Of a stretch of 64,000 nt of DNA, positions 18,101 to 27,871 are shown in pieces. Source of the DNA: Planctomycetota bacterium (lineage in GTDB: Bacteria; Planctomycetota; UBA1135; JADKAF01); contig JADKAF010000001.1 in the NCBI GenBank assembly GCA_016719295.1, positions 1,612,001-1,676,000 of the forward strand, given 5' to 3'. Position 1 is the first letter of the stretch, and each line of letters opens with the position of its first letter. The notes below the pieces were generated by a model, which saw only the letters and a list, made by a program, of their open reading frames with translations, did not search any database and was not told the DNA's origin. A program made the translations under genes and the position numbers.

Positions 18101-18234
18101 TTGTCGTAGGAGACGTCGGGAAAGATCTCGCGCGGCAACGCGAAGTAGAAGAAGAGCCCCCCGAAGAGCAGCACGCAGGCGAAGAGGTTGACTGCGACCG
18201 AGTTCTCGATGGAGAAGCGCGCGAGCCCTCTCAT
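15106..18234 (-). CDS. RND-family efflux transporter (AcrB/HAE-like inner-membrane pump)
   Basis: Start is ATG 18232-18234, overlapping the stop of the adaptor gene (ATGA), giving 1042 residues, normal for the family. The N-terminal helix (SVAVNLFACVLLFGGLFFYF) is followed by the PREIFPDVSYD turn and a porter domain. The proton-relay pair appears in GMLVDDAIVVVEN near residue 403, after IALMTVLGLPVAILGAV. A second porter domain and a second six-helix bundle, with GVVVNDSLVLIDFVN, complete the fold. It should work as a proton-driven trimer with the adjacent adaptor and an outer-membrane channel; no channel gene is in the window. The substrate may be drugs, lipids or metals; HAE-like features favour hydrophobic compounds. 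It converges with the glycosyltransferase gene, and the stop codons overlap tail to tail. Confidence 0.92.
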   Translation of the reverse strand: MRGLARFSIENSVAVNLFACVLLFGGLFFYFALPREIFPDVSYDKVAVTTTWPGTSPQDMERLVTLHIENAADALSGVKELSSESSEGRSVVTAELHAGEDLQRFVSDLRARVEALEELPEEVRSRYRPIVEEREGQFPVITLSLFGSAPERLMRDVAEEVKNDLLGLDGVNAVGVSGVRTPEIWIEIEPRALEAHGLLPRDIARLVGAKNLQEPVATLPTRDGELLLRMDGEVGLARELLELPVLDDPEGRTITLRDLGARIRDGFERPLTLGRYNGRPAMTLAITKDADGDAIEIADEVRAYAADLREGRRRVLPEGLSIGVSSDFSVYIRNRLEVLETSGIWGLGIVLVVLCFFLGVRIALMTVLGLPVAILGAVLGCALLGITMNMITMFAFIIVLGMLVDDAIVVVENVYRHAESGMPLRDAVIQGVGEVGWPVVATVTTTMAAFLPLAFMSGTMGKFIAAIPMVVSLTLFFSLIEALVVMPAHLAEWTHAKVHVPGARRGQRPWYEAVRRSYRRALETCLRWRYVTLSGAVGSLLLIGAAAAAFLKVELLGEIESKIFLVDLETESSSTIESTRAAVDELEAELLRLPDDELASVTSAAGIVFLDASKFDLGTNLGQLTVELREGIARERTNRQVMDDVRERLSARSADLQKLVVRQPPAGPGGPALEVEVHGSDPAVLAALSSEVAEFLAAQPGVRDLRSDLQLGKRELAIQLLDEGRRLGLDEADVASQLRGALEGERASRVRRGRDDIDVLVRFPERYRAQRETLREFRVQLPSGGYVPLERVAVLREERSPLRILRTQRERTVTLSADVDRARGNATEIAGRVERRFEGTEARHVGHRVELGGDKKEFDDSIRGVIPLAGIGLFLIYFILGALFRSYTQPLIVMAVIPFSLGAVLLGFLVSGESLSFLAVLGVVALSGVVVNDSLVLIDFVNQERRSGAPLALSLVRASTTRLRPILLTSLTTVGGLAPLAFFASGEAKFLAPMARAMVYGLSATTLLVLVIIPCLYLAREDLARALSARRSRPSASSTPQR

Positions 18235-19616
18235 CGCCGGACCTCGTGCGCCCCGACGATGCGCAGCGCGTCGCCTCCGCGCAGCACCTCGAGATCGCCG
18301 AGCGCGATGCGATCGCCGGCGGCGAGAGGCCGCGAGGAGCTCCCCTCGCTCGCCTCCGCGATGCCCCGCAGCGCGTAGCGCCCGTCCTGGTAGAGCCCGA
18401 GGGAGACCGCGACGATCTCCGCGCGCAGGTCCGCTCCGCCCCCGCTGGCGATGCGCACGACGCTCGGCTGCGCCCCGCCGAAGCGCAGCGCCTCCTCCGG
18501 GATCCAGAGCACCTCCTCGATCGCGCCCAGCTCGAGCTCGACCTCGCAGGGCAAGCCCGCCGGAAGGCGACCGTCGAGCTGGGAGGCGGGCAAGGAGCCC
18601 GCCGGATTCTCCATCCAGAGCTCGACGCGCACGCTGCGCGTCGCCCCATCCACCTCGGGAGCCGCGGCGGAGAAGCGCGCTTCGAACGGCGCGGGCGCTA
18701 GAGCGGCGAGCCCGGGGAAGCTCACGCGAGCGCGAGTCGAGGTCCCGAGGCGCGCGTAGATCTCCGCAGGAACATGCAGGACCACGCGCAGCGGATGCAG
18801 CGCGCGCAGCTCGAGCAGCTCCTGCCCGACGATCACGGCCGCTCCGTCGCTCACGAAGCGGCGTTGGACGTACGCGTCCCAAGGAGCTCGGACGCTGGCT
18901 TTCTGCTCGCGGAGTCGCGCCAACGCGAGCTCGCGCTCCGCCACCGCGACGAGGGCGGCTTGCCCGCGAGCGTTCTGCTTCGCCACGATGTGCCCGGCGC
19001 GCTGCGTCGCCAAGTTGCTGCGCGCTTGGCCCACCTGCCGCACCGCGTCCTCGACCTGCTGATCGGAGATCGCGACGCTGCCGCTCGCTCCTTCGCCGAG
19101 GCGGCCCTCGAGACGAGCGAGCGCATTCTGTGCGAGCACGAGGTTCGTCTCGCCGAGCTCGACGAGCTCCGCGCTGCGCGCGATCTCGGCCTCCTGCGAA
19201 GCGACCTGCGCCCGTGCATGCGCCGCGCGCTCCTCGGCGAGCTCGCGCTGCAGGCGGTAGGTCGACAAGTCGATACGCAGCAGCTCCTCGCTCCCCCCCT
19301 CGCCGCCCGGCGTCGAGGGAGCCGCACCGCCGACGCGCGTCCCGGGCTCCAGATCGCCCCGCACGAGCTCGATGGCCCCGGCAACCTCGGCGCGCAGAGC
19401 GAGCGCGAGCCAGGGCTCGGTGACGCCCGGCAGGCGCCGCGTGATGGGAACGGCGGGCGCGGGCGCGAGCTCGAGGGCTCGCACGCCGAAGCGCAGCCCC
19501 TCGGCCCGCTGCACCGGCGGATCCTGCGGACGCAGACTCACGATCCAGGCCACGCCCGCGAAGCTCGCGGCGAGCACGCCGCCCGCGAAGGCGATCTGGG
19601 TCAGGGCGCGAGCCAT
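18231..19616 (-). CDS. RND efflux adaptor (membrane fusion protein)
   Basis: A 461-residue periplasmic adaptor starting at ATG 19614-19616 behind ggggagg. Residues 7-28 are a signal anchor. A lipoyl-like half (RAEVAGAIELVRGDLEPGTRV) precedes an alpha-helical hairpin (about residues 115-215), and the second lipoyl half is VRAPWDAYVQRRFVSDGAAV. A beta-barrel and a membrane-proximal domain follow. It links the RND pump to an outer-membrane channel. Its stop overlaps the pump's start by 4 bases, so translation is coupled. A Gly/Ser-rich insert (APSTPGGEGGSEE) lies in the first lipoyl half, slightly unusual. Confidence 0.9.
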   Translation of the reverse strand: MARALTQIAFAGGVLAASFAGVAWIVSLRPQDPPVQRAEGLRFGVRALELAPAPAVPITRRLPGVTEPWLALALRAEVAGAIELVRGDLEPGTRVGGAAPSTPGGEGGSEELLRIDLSTYRLQRELAEERAAHARAQVASQEAEIARSAELVELGETNLVLAQNALARLEGRLGEGASGSVAISDQQVEDAVRQVGQARSNLATQRAGHIVAKQNARGQAALVAVAERELALARLREQKASVRAPWDAYVQRRFVSDGAAVIVGQELLELRALHPLRVVLHVPAEIYARLGTSTRARVSFPGLAALAPAPFEARFSAAAPEVDGATRSVRVELWMENPAGSLPASQLDGRLPAGLPCEVELELGAIEEVLWIPEEALRFGGAQPSVVRIASGGGADLRAEIVAVSLGLYQDGRYALRGIAEASEGSSSRPLAAGDRIALGDLEVLRGGDALRIVGAHEVRR

Positions 19617-19988
19617 GCGGCGGCCTCCCCGCGGGTGAGCGGCGCTCCCGCGGCGCGCTTGACGGTCTTACGCCGGTGCTCTAGATAGGCCGGTTCGCCA
19701 GTGCCCGACCGGAGGAGCGCAGAGCCCTCCGGCCGCGGGTTCTTCGTCGAGTGCAGCGACACTTTCTCCTGCCCTTTCTCCTGCCCCACTTACCCTAGCC
19801 CTTCCACCCAGCCCTGCCCCGACTCGCGTCGCGAGCCATGCGGCTCGAGCCCCGCCCGGAGAAAGGTCGTCACCACCGGTGATTCCACTCGAAGGCGCGC
19901 TCGTCCCACACGCGGCACTCCGCCGCGCGCGGAGTGCAACCGCAGCGCTCCCGAGCAGATCGGCCGCGTCGCAGGGCCAAGGATGAAC
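19617..19988. other. Divergent intergenic region between the RND adaptor and tig
   Basis: The region carries the candidate promoter at 19659-19687 and a long untranslated leader for tig of about 300 bases. I see no riboswitch fold or small gene in it. Confidence 0.55.
19659..19687 (+). promoter_or_regulatory. Candidate sigma-70 type promoter for tig-clpP-clpX
   Basis: TTGACG (19659-19664), a 17-base spacer and TAGATA (19682-19687) point towards tig. The -35 match is good and the -10 match moderate. If used, the mRNA has a leader of close to 300 bases. Confidence 0.4.
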
Positions 19989-21338
19989 ATGGCCGAGAGC
20001 GCGACCCAGCAGACCGCCGTGCAGACCACGATCGAGCACGCCGGACCGTCCCGCAAGAAGATCCAACTCACGGTTCCCGCCGCGGTCGTGGACCGGCGCT
20101 ACCGCGAGACCTTCGATCGCGCCGCGAAGCAGATCCGTCTGCCGGGCTTCCGTCCGGGCCACGTGCCGCGCAGCGTCGTCGAGAAGCGGTTCGGCGACAG
20201 CCTGCGCAAGGAGCTCGTCGAGCACGTGGTGAACTCGGCGATCGACGAGGCGCTGCGCGCGAACGAGTTCGTTCCGCTCGGCCAGATCGAGCTGGACCTC
20301 CAGGACAAGCTCCCCGAGCGCGGCGCGGACTACAGCTTCAGCTTCATGCTCGATCTGCGTCCGCGGCCCGTGGTCGAGAACTACGTCGGGCTCGCCGTCG
20401 AGCCGCCGCCGATCGAGATCGCTCCCGAGGAGATCGAAGAGCAGCTCGGCCAGCTCTGCCAGCAGGCCGCGTTCCCCGAGAAGATCGAGGACGAGAGCGA
20501 GGGCCTGCCCGAGTCGGGCACCTTCAAGGCGCGCGTCGTCTTCCACTGCGACGGCGCTTCGGTGCACGAGGTCGAGGAAGTGCATCTCGCGGCGGCGCAT
20601 CCCATCAAGGGCTGCGACGAGCTCGCGTACAAGAACGCCCTCGCCGGAGCGAAGCCGGGCCAGAGCGTGAAGGTCGACATCACGTACCAGGAAGGCTTCC
20701 CCATCGAGAGCGCGGTCGGCAAGCAAGGCGCCGTCGAGCTCCACCTGAAGGAGACCTTCCGCACCATCGTGCCGACCCCCGAGCAGCTCGCCGAGCGCGT
20801 GAACCTGCAGGACGTCGAGTCCGTGCGCGCCGAGATCACGCGCCAGCTCGAGCTCATGAAGGCGCAGATGCGCGACCAGGAGGTCGATCGCCAGATCCTG
20901 GAGCACCTCCTGCGCCACGCCGACTTCGAGCTGCCCGAGAAGCTGCTCCAGGAAGAGGTGAAGGGCCGCGTCGAGAAGGCCGAGAAGGAGCTCCTCGAGC
21001 AAGGCGTAGACGAGCAGGCCGCGAAGGAGCAGGTCGCTCAGCAGCTCCCCGCGACCGAGCAGGCCGCCCGTGAGTACTGGACCGCGCTCTTCCTGAAGGA
21101 GTCGATCGCGCGCCAGGAGCGCATCGGCGTCAGCGAGAAGGAGATCCGCCGCGAGCTCGAGCAGATCGCGCTGCGAAATCGCTCGTCCCTCGACGAGGTC
21201 CAGACGTATTACCGGGAGAACAATCTCCTCGGCGTGCTCCAGCACGATCTGCGCGACCGCAAGGTCCGCCAGTTCCTGCGCGAGAAAGCGACGGCTTCCG
21301 GGGCGAACGCGCCCTCCGGAGCGAGCTCCGGCGCCTGA
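19989..21338 (+). CDS. tig: Trigger factor (ribosome-associated chaperone)
   Basis: I chose ATG 19989 since aagga lies 5 bases upstream; ATG 19983 is an alternative. The 449-residue protein has the N-terminal ribosome-binding domain with GFRPGHVPRSVVEKRFG (family GFRxGxxP), a middle FKBP-like peptidyl-prolyl isomerase region and a long charged helical C-terminal domain that cradles nascent chains. The C-terminus ends in an Ala/Ser/Gly-rich tail. It binds the ribosome exit tunnel and folds new proteins. tig-clpP-clpX is a widely conserved gene order joining folding with proteolysis; here a strong hairpin follows tig, so clpPX may also be transcribed separately. Confidence 0.93.
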   Translation: MAESATQQTAVQTTIEHAGPSRKKIQLTVPAAVVDRRYRETFDRAAKQIRLPGFRPGHVPRSVVEKRFGDSLRKELVEHVVNSAIDEALRANEFVPLGQIELDLQDKLPERGADYSFSFMLDLRPRPVVENYVGLAVEPPPIEIAPEEIEEQLGQLCQQAAFPEKIEDESEGLPESGTFKARVVFHCDGASVHEVEEVHLAAAHPIKGCDELAYKNALAGAKPGQSVKVDITYQEGFPIESAVGKQGAVELHLKETFRTIVPTPEQLAERVNLQDVESVRAEITRQLELMKAQMRDQEVDRQILEHLLRHADFELPEKLLQEEVKGRVEKAEKELLEQGVDEQAAKEQVAQQLPATEQAAREYWTALFLKESIARQERIGVSEKEIRRELEQIALRNRSSLDEVQTYYRENNLLGVLQHDLRDRKVRQFLREKATASGANAPSGASSGA

Positions 21339-21739
21339 TCTCGCGAGGTCGCTGGCGGCGGGAGCGGGGCGCGGCGTGCCGCGCCCCGCGTCATTGAGTC
21401 TGGCCTCGCGGTGGCGCAGGGGATGCCGGTGGGAGCACGTTCTCCCTCCGCCGCGTCCGTTTTCCGGAAACTCCACGAGTCGGGCGATGGAGATCTAGGG
21501 CGCGGCAAGGAACAATCTCCACCCGCTCCCCCGGAGCGCCGATGCGAGCTGGGGTCCGCTGTCCCTCGCCCGACAGCGGAGCCCGTCGATCGGGCGGATG
21601 GACCAATCCAATCCGTCGCCCGCGCGACGCGCCATCGGGGTGAGCGGGCCTGCGGCCTCGGGGGTGTGCCCCGCGGCCGAGCTCATCTCTCGTTCTAGAA
21701 CTGCGCTCCGCCGGATGGCAGAGCGCCGAGGAACTCGCC
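21339..21739. other. Intergenic region between tig and clpP
   Basis: About 400 bases. It starts with the tig terminator hairpin (21364-21389) and should contain a clpP promoter, but I see no convincing -35/-10 pair, small gene or RNA. The open frame that crosses it merges into clpP in another frame and is not supported. Confidence 0.5.
21364..21389 (+). terminator. Intrinsic-type hairpin after tig
   Basis: An 11-bp perfect stem (GCGGGGCGCGG with CCGCGCCCCGC) closes a CGTG loop 25 bases after the tig stop. No T-run follows, as is common in GC-rich genomes. Confidence 0.7.
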
Positions 21740-22356
21740 GTGATCGATCCGCACGCGGGCTGGGTGCCCTTCATCATCGAGAAGACCGGGCGCGGGGAGC
21801 GCCACTACGACCTGTTCTCGCGCCTGCTCGAGGACCGGATCGTGTTCCTCGGCACGCCGATCGACGACATGGTGGCGAACGTCATCATCGGCCAGCTCCT
21901 GTTCCTCGAGAAGGACAACAAGGAGCAGCCGATCTCCCTCTACATCAACTCGCCGGGCGGCTCGGTCACCGCGGGCCTCGCGATCTACGACACGATGCAC
22001 CTCGTCTCGTGCGATGTCGCGACCTACTGCGTGGGTCAGGCCGCGTCGATGGGCGCTGTGCTGCTGGCCGGCGGCACGCCGGGCAAACGGTTCGCTCTGC
22101 CCCACTCGCGCGTTATGATCCACCAGCCCTGGGGCGGCGCGCAGGGCACGGCCTCCGACATCTCGATCCAGGCGGAGGAGATCCTCAAGATGAAGCGCAT
22201 CTTGAACGAGATCCTCGCCCGGCACAGCGGACGGCACGTCGACGAGCTCGCTCGCGACACCGATCGCGATCGCTTCATGTCGGCGGCGCAGGCCAAGGAG
22301 TACGGCCTCGTCGACGAGGTCCTGGGTAGCCCGGCGCGCAAGCTGGAGACGGTTGG

Positions 22357-22360
<4 letters not shown>
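21740..22360 (+). CDS. clpP: ATP-dependent Clp protease proteolytic subunit
   Basis: A 206-residue serine peptidase starting at GTG 21740. The catalytic triad is visible: Ser103 (GQAASMGA), His128 (RVMIHQP) and Asp177 (DTDRDRF), with spacings of 25 and 49 residues as in E. coli ClpP. The oxyanion-loop text SPGGSVTAGLAIYDTM is canonical. It forms a tetradecamer that degrades proteins unfolded by ClpX. Its stop overlaps the clpX start (ATGA), so the two are translationally coupled. A short N-terminal part may be removed by processing, as in other ClpPs. Confidence 0.95.
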
Positions 22361-23804
<1,444 letters not shown>

Positions 23805-23833
23805 CTCGCGGCGCGCCCGACCGGCGCGCCGCG

Positions 23834-24952
23834 GTGAAGCGCATGGCCATGAGCGAGGTCCGGACTCCGTCCTGGCTCGACGAGTCCAAGGAGAGCTTCG
23901 CGGCGCGACTCGAAGAGCTCGCCGTCTCCGCGGGCGTCGCGCGCGCGAGCGCTCTCGCGACCGCGTGGTCCGGCTCTCTCCGGCGCTGGATCTTCGAGCG
24001 CGGCGTGCTGGAGCCGGAGCGCATGAGCGATCTCCCGCTCGCGTTGCGCGAGGCCCTGCGCACGGCGCAGCCGCCGCTGCTCGCGACGCGCGAGATCGAG
24101 CGCCGCGAGGCCCCCGACGGGACCGTGAAGCTGCTGCTCGAGCTGGCCGACGGCGAGCGCGTGGAGACGGTGAACATGCCCGGCTCGTCGGGCCCGACGC
24201 TGTGCATCTCGACCCAGGTCGGCTGCGCCGTCGGCTGCCTCTTCTGCGCCAGCGGCCTCGCGGGGCTCCGGCGCAACCTGACGAGCGGCGAGATCTTGGA
24301 GCAATTCGTGCGCGGCAACGCGCTGCGCCCGATCCGCCGCGCGGTCGTGATGGGCATCGGCGAGCCCTCGATGAACCTCGAGAGCACGCTTCGCGCGCTC
24401 GATGCCGTGCACGCACCCGACGGCCTGGATCTCGGCGTGCGGAAGATCACCATCTCGACGATCGGCTTCCCGGCGAAGATCGCGCGCCTGGCGGAGCACC
24501 CCCACCGCTACCAGCTCGCGGTGTCGCTGCACGCGGCCGATCAGGGGCTCCGCGATCAGCTGGTGCCGCTCGCGCGCACGGTGCGGCTCGAGGATCTCCA
24601 CGCGGCGCTGCGCGCCTACTTCGAGCGCACCGGACGCGAGATCACGCTCGAGTACGTGCTCCTGCGGGGCGTCAACGACTCCGCAGCTCAGGCGCAGGAC
24701 CTGGCCCGCTGGATGAAGGGCCTGCGCGCCACGGTGAACCTGATTCCCTTCAATCCCGTCGACGAAGCTCCGTTCCGCCGTCCGCGCCGCGAGGACGTCG
24801 ACGCCTTCGCCAGCGCCCTCGAGCGCGCCGGAGTCACGGCGACCGTGCGTTGGTCGAAGGGCGTCGAAGGCGATGCGGCCTGCGGCCAGCTGCGAGTTCG
24901 TGCCGAGAAGCGCGCCGAGCCGGCGCCGGGGACGGAGAAGGAATCGTGCTGA
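23834..24952 (+). CDS. rlmN: Dual-specificity RNA methyltransferase RlmN (23S rRNA A2503 / tRNA A37)
   Basis: A radical SAM methyltransferase. The cluster-binding motif is C131-x3-C135-x2-C138 (CAVGCLFC), and the GxGEP motif is MGIGEPSMN. The C-terminal catalytic Cys lies in GVEGDAACGQL, the RlmN hallmark. It adds methyl to C2 of adenosine in 23S rRNA and some tRNAs. The start is uncertain: GTG 23834, ATG 23843 and ATG 23849 are in frame and none has a clear ribosome site; I list the longest, 372 residues. The gene follows clpX by 29 bases, and its stop lies inside the start of the DHH gene. Confidence 0.92.
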   Translation: MKRMAMSEVRTPSWLDESKESFAARLEELAVSAGVARASALATAWSGSLRRWIFERGVLEPERMSDLPLALREALRTAQPPLLATREIERREAPDGTVKLLLELADGERVETVNMPGSSGPTLCISTQVGCAVGCLFCASGLAGLRRNLTSGEILEQFVRGNALRPIRRAVVMGIGEPSMNLESTLRALDAVHAPDGLDLGVRKITISTIGFPAKIARLAEHPHRYQLAVSLHAADQGLRDQLVPLARTVRLEDLHAALRAYFERTGREITLEYVLLRGVNDSAAQAQDLARWMKGLRATVNLIPFNPVDEAPFRRPRREDVDAFASALERAGVTATVRWSKGVEGDAACGQLRVRAEKRAEPAPGTEKESC

Positions 24953-25899
24953 AGATCTACTACCATCGCGACTTCGACGGCATCGCCTCCGCGGCGATCC
25001 TCGCCCATGTGCTGCGCGAGGTGCGCGGTGAGATCTCCGTCGGCTGGTCCGGGGTGAATCACGACGTGCGGCCGCGCTGGCGCAGCTTCTCCGAGGACGA
25101 GCGCTTCGCGGTGGTCGATTTCTTCTTCCATCCGCGCGCGGAGTATTGGTTCGACCATCATCCGACGACCTTCGTCGTGCCGGAGTGGAAGCAGCTCTAT
25201 GCGCCGAGCGTGCGCCATCGTTGGGACACGGCGTCGCCCTCCTGCCCGCCGGTGATCCTCGACCATGCGCGCGAGCACTGGGGCTTTCGCTCTCCGGCGC
25301 GCTTCGACGAGCTCCGGCTCTGGTCGAACAAGATCGACGCCGCGCGCTTCGACACCGTCGACGAGGTGCTCTTCGGCACCGCGCCCGCTCTGCGCATCAT
25401 GCGCGCCCTCACCGTGGCGCCGACGCCGGACTGGAGCGACTTCATCGTGCGCCAGCTCGTCGATCACGACCTCGCGTCGGTCGCGGGGCTCGGCGAGATC
25501 GAGAAGCGCCACGAGCGCGCGTGCAAGAACCGCGAGAAGGCGCTCGAGCAGTTCCCCCCCACCGTCGTCGATATCGAGGACGACGTGCTGCTCTACGACG
25601 CGACGAGCAACGAGATCCGCCGCGAGCGCTTCGCCCCGTTCTACTTCCATCCCGACATCCACTTCGCGGTGGGCATGATCCCGACGCGCGGCGGCCTGCA
25701 CGTCACCGCCGGCGAGAACCCGTGGAACCTCCCGCGCGCCGGTATCGACGTCGGGCGCCTCTGCGAGCGCCATGGCGGCGGCGGTCATCCCGCCGTGGGC
25801 GGAGTGAATCCCGCCGATGCGCGCGACTGCAAGCGCATCGCCCGCGCGATCGCGGTGGAGCTGCGAACCCAGATGCGGCGCTTCCGCAGCGGCGGCTGA
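24946..25899 (+). CDS. DHH/DHHA1-family phosphoesterase
   Basis: The start is GTG 24946, overlapping the rlmN stop by 7 bases. The 317-residue protein has HRDFDG (residues 7-12), VVDFFFHP (D58) and FDHHP (D70-H72), which are motifs I to III of DHH phosphoesterases that bind two Mn2+ ions. The C-terminal DHHA1 domain ends with the substrate-binding glycine motif GGGGHPAVGG near residue 279. Family members cleave nanoRNA, cyclic dinucleotides, pAp or polyphosphate; this one is short, without CBS or GAF domains, and the true substrate cannot be told. Coupling to rlmN hints at RNA metabolism. Cytoplasmic. Confidence 0.85.
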   Translation: MLKIYYHRDFDGIASAAILAHVLREVRGEISVGWSGVNHDVRPRWRSFSEDERFAVVDFFFHPRAEYWFDHHPTTFVVPEWKQLYAPSVRHRWDTASPSCPPVILDHAREHWGFRSPARFDELRLWSNKIDAARFDTVDEVLFGTAPALRIMRALTVAPTPDWSDFIVRQLVDHDLASVAGLGEIEKRHERACKNREKALEQFPPTVVDIEDDVLLYDATSNEIRRERFAPFYFHPDIHFAVGMIPTRGGLHVTAGENPWNLPRAGIDVGRLCERHGGGGHPAVGGVNPADARDCKRIARAIAVELRTQMRRFRSGG

Positions 25900-25917
25900 G
25901 CCTTCGCGCGCGCTCGC

Positions 25918-25941
25918 CTAGTGGGGCGGGGGCCCCACTAG
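25918..25941. terminator. Bidirectional terminator hairpin
   Basis: A 10-bp perfect stem (CTAGTGGGGC with GCCCCACTAG) closes a GGGG loop between two convergent genes, the DHH gene (ends 25899) and the minus-strand gene ending at 25943. Confidence 0.8.
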
Positions 25942-25942
25942 C

Positions 25943-26371
25943 TCAGCGCTTCTCGCGCGCTCCGCTGTCGCCGAGCTCGCCGCGGGTGCGCGGCTCGCCC
26001 TCGAGCACCAAGCCCCCGCGCTCGTCGCGCTCGAGCGCGACACGGAAGGCGTAGCGCTCCAGCACGCCCGAGAGCAAGCCCGAAGCGACCGCCGCGCCCA
26101 AGGCCGCGCCGCCCGCGAGGACGCGCGAGAAGGCGAAGCCCGCGAGCGCGAGCCGGCTGCCCACCGCGCCGAGACCGAGGCTCGCGCCACGCGCGGCCTG
26201 GCTCATCTTCGGATCGACGAGGAGGCGCAGCTCGAGCGGCAGATCGCGAGCCTCGAGCACGCCGGTCTCGATCCGCACGTGCGCGCCGCGGCGCAACGCC
26301 GCGACGAGCTCGCCCAGCGAGCGCGAGCGCGAGCTGCTGCCCCAGCGCAAACGGAGCTGCTCTGTGCTCAC
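25943..26371 (-). CDS. Small protein of unknown function downstream of purB
   Basis: The start is GTG 26369-26371, overlapping the purB stop (GTGA), giving 142 residues. The first 55 residues include RIETGVLEARDLPLELRLLV. The middle is Gly/Ala/Leu-rich (about residues 60-105: ASLGLGAVGSRLALAGFAFS, then GGAALGAAVASGLLSGVL) and could be membrane-inserted or a hydrophobic helix pair. The tail is charged (GEPRTRGELGDSGAREKR). I do not recognise a family. Tight coupling to purB and a terminator just after it support that it is a real gene. Confidence 0.6.
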   Translation of the reverse strand: MSTEQLRLRWGSSSRSRSLGELVAALRRGAHVRIETGVLEARDLPLELRLLVDPKMSQAARGASLGLGAVGSRLALAGFAFSRVLAGGAALGAAVASGLLSGVLERYAFRVALERDERGGLVLEGEPRTRGELGDSGAREKR

Positions 26372-27807
26372 ACGCGGACCTCGTTGCCCTCTGCGCGCGG
26401 CCCGGTGTAGCGGCCGAGACGGGGCTCGACCTCCTCGGCGAGGAACTCGAGCGTCTGCTCGTGCGCGCGTCCGGTCAGCGTGTGCGGATCGAGCAGCTTC
26501 TCCCATGGGAGCTCGAAGCGCGCGACCTCCGGATCGGCGCGCAGGCGCTCGATCAGGTCATTCGCCCGGCCGTGCAGCTTCACCTCGGCGGCCGCGGCTT
26601 GGGAGTGCGCGCGGATCACCTCGTGCAGCGTCTGGCGATCGCCGCCGCGCTCCACCGCAGCCATCAGGATCTTCTCCGTCACCATGAAGGGCAGCTCCGA
26701 GGCGAGATGCCGCGCGATGACCTTGTCGTAGACGACGAGGCCGGAGGCGACGTTGCGGTAGAGCGAGAGGATCGCGTCCGCGGCGAGGAAGCCCTCCGCC
26801 AACACGATGCGGCGGTTCGCCGAGTCGTCGAGCGTGCGCTCGAGCCACTGATTGGCCGCGGTATGGGCCGCGTTCTCCGGCAGCGAGAGCAGGTAGCGCG
26901 CGAGCGAGGTCATGCGTTCGGATCGCATCGGGTTCCGCTTGTACGCCATCGCCGAGGAGCCGATCTGCTTCGACTCGAAGGGCTCCTCCATCTCCTTGCG
27001 ATGCGCGAGCAGGCGGAGATCCACGGCGAACTTCGAGGCCGACTGCCCGAGGCCGGAGAGCACGGCGAGCACGCGGTAGTCGAACTTGCGGGGATAGGTC
27101 TGCCCCGTCACCGCGAAGGTGTGCGCGAAGCCCATCTTGCGCGCGACGCGCCGATCGAGCTCGCGCACCTTCGCGTGATCGCCGCCGAAGAGCTCGAGGA
27201 ACGAGGCCTGCGTGCCGGTGGTGCCCTTCGCGCCGCGCAGCGGCACCTCGTCGATCAAGCGCGCGAGCTCGTCCCAGTCCATGAGCAGATCCTGGATCCA
27301 GAGCGTCGCGCGCTTCCCCACCGTGACCGGCTGCGCCGCTTGGAAGTGCGTGAAGCCGAGCGCGGGCAGCGCCGCATGCGCGCGCGCGAAGCTAGCTAGG
27401 CTCTCGAGCAGCGTGGCGAGCTGGCCCTGCAGCAAGCACAGGCCCTCGCGCAGGATCACGAGGTCGGCGTTGTCGGTGACGTAGCACGAGGTCGCGCCGA
27501 GGTGCACGATCGGACGCGCGAGCGGCGCTTGATCACCGAGAGCGTGCACGTGGGCCATCACGTCGTGGCGCAGCTCCTTCTCGTAGCGCTCGGCCGCGGC
27601 GAAGTCGATGTCGTCGAGGTGGGCCTTCAGCTCCGCGATCTGCTCCTCGCGGATGCCGAGACCGAGCTCCGATTGCGCCTCGGCGAGCGCGAGCCAGAGC
27701 CGCCGCCACAGCCCGAAGCGATGCCGCTCCGAGAAGAGCCGGCGCATCTCGGCCGAGGCATAGCGCGTCGTCAGGGGATGGCGGAAGGAATCGTAGGCGT
27801 CGCTCAC
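26368..27807 (-). CDS. purB: Adenylosuccinate lyase
   Basis: Catalyses two steps of purine synthesis: SAICAR to AICAR plus fumarate, and adenylosuccinate to AMP plus fumarate. I chose GTG 27805-27807 because ggagg lies 5 bases upstream; this gives 479 residues. The superfamily signature is GSSAMAYKRNPMRSE near residue 290, carrying the catalytic serine loop. HLGATSCYVTDNADL and ALGFTHFQAAQPVTVGKR hold the other active-site residues, with the general-acid His in the latter. It is cytoplasmic and acts as a tetramer. It sits in a run from ruvC to the small downstream gene with no regulatory link to purines visible. Confidence 0.93.
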   Translation of the reverse strand: MSDAYDSFRHPLTTRYASAEMRRLFSERHRFGLWRRLWLALAEAQSELGLGIREEQIAELKAHLDDIDFAAAERYEKELRHDVMAHVHALGDQAPLARPIVHLGATSCYVTDNADLVILREGLCLLQGQLATLLESLASFARAHAALPALGFTHFQAAQPVTVGKRATLWIQDLLMDWDELARLIDEVPLRGAKGTTGTQASFLELFGGDHAKVRELDRRVARKMGFAHTFAVTGQTYPRKFDYRVLAVLSGLGQSASKFAVDLRLLAHRKEMEEPFESKQIGSSAMAYKRNPMRSERMTSLARYLLSLPENAAHTAANQWLERTLDDSANRRIVLAEGFLAADAILSLYRNVASGLVVYDKVIARHLASELPFMVTEKILMAAVERGGDRQTLHEVIRAHSQAAAAEVKLHGRANDLIERLRADPEVARFELPWEKLLDPHTLTGRAHEQTLEFLAEEVEPRLGRYTGPRAEGNEVRV

Positions 27808-27871
27808 GGGAGCCTCCGGCGAGCCGCGCGCGAGCGCGACGAGCGGGAACGGATGCGGGAGTGGATCGAGT

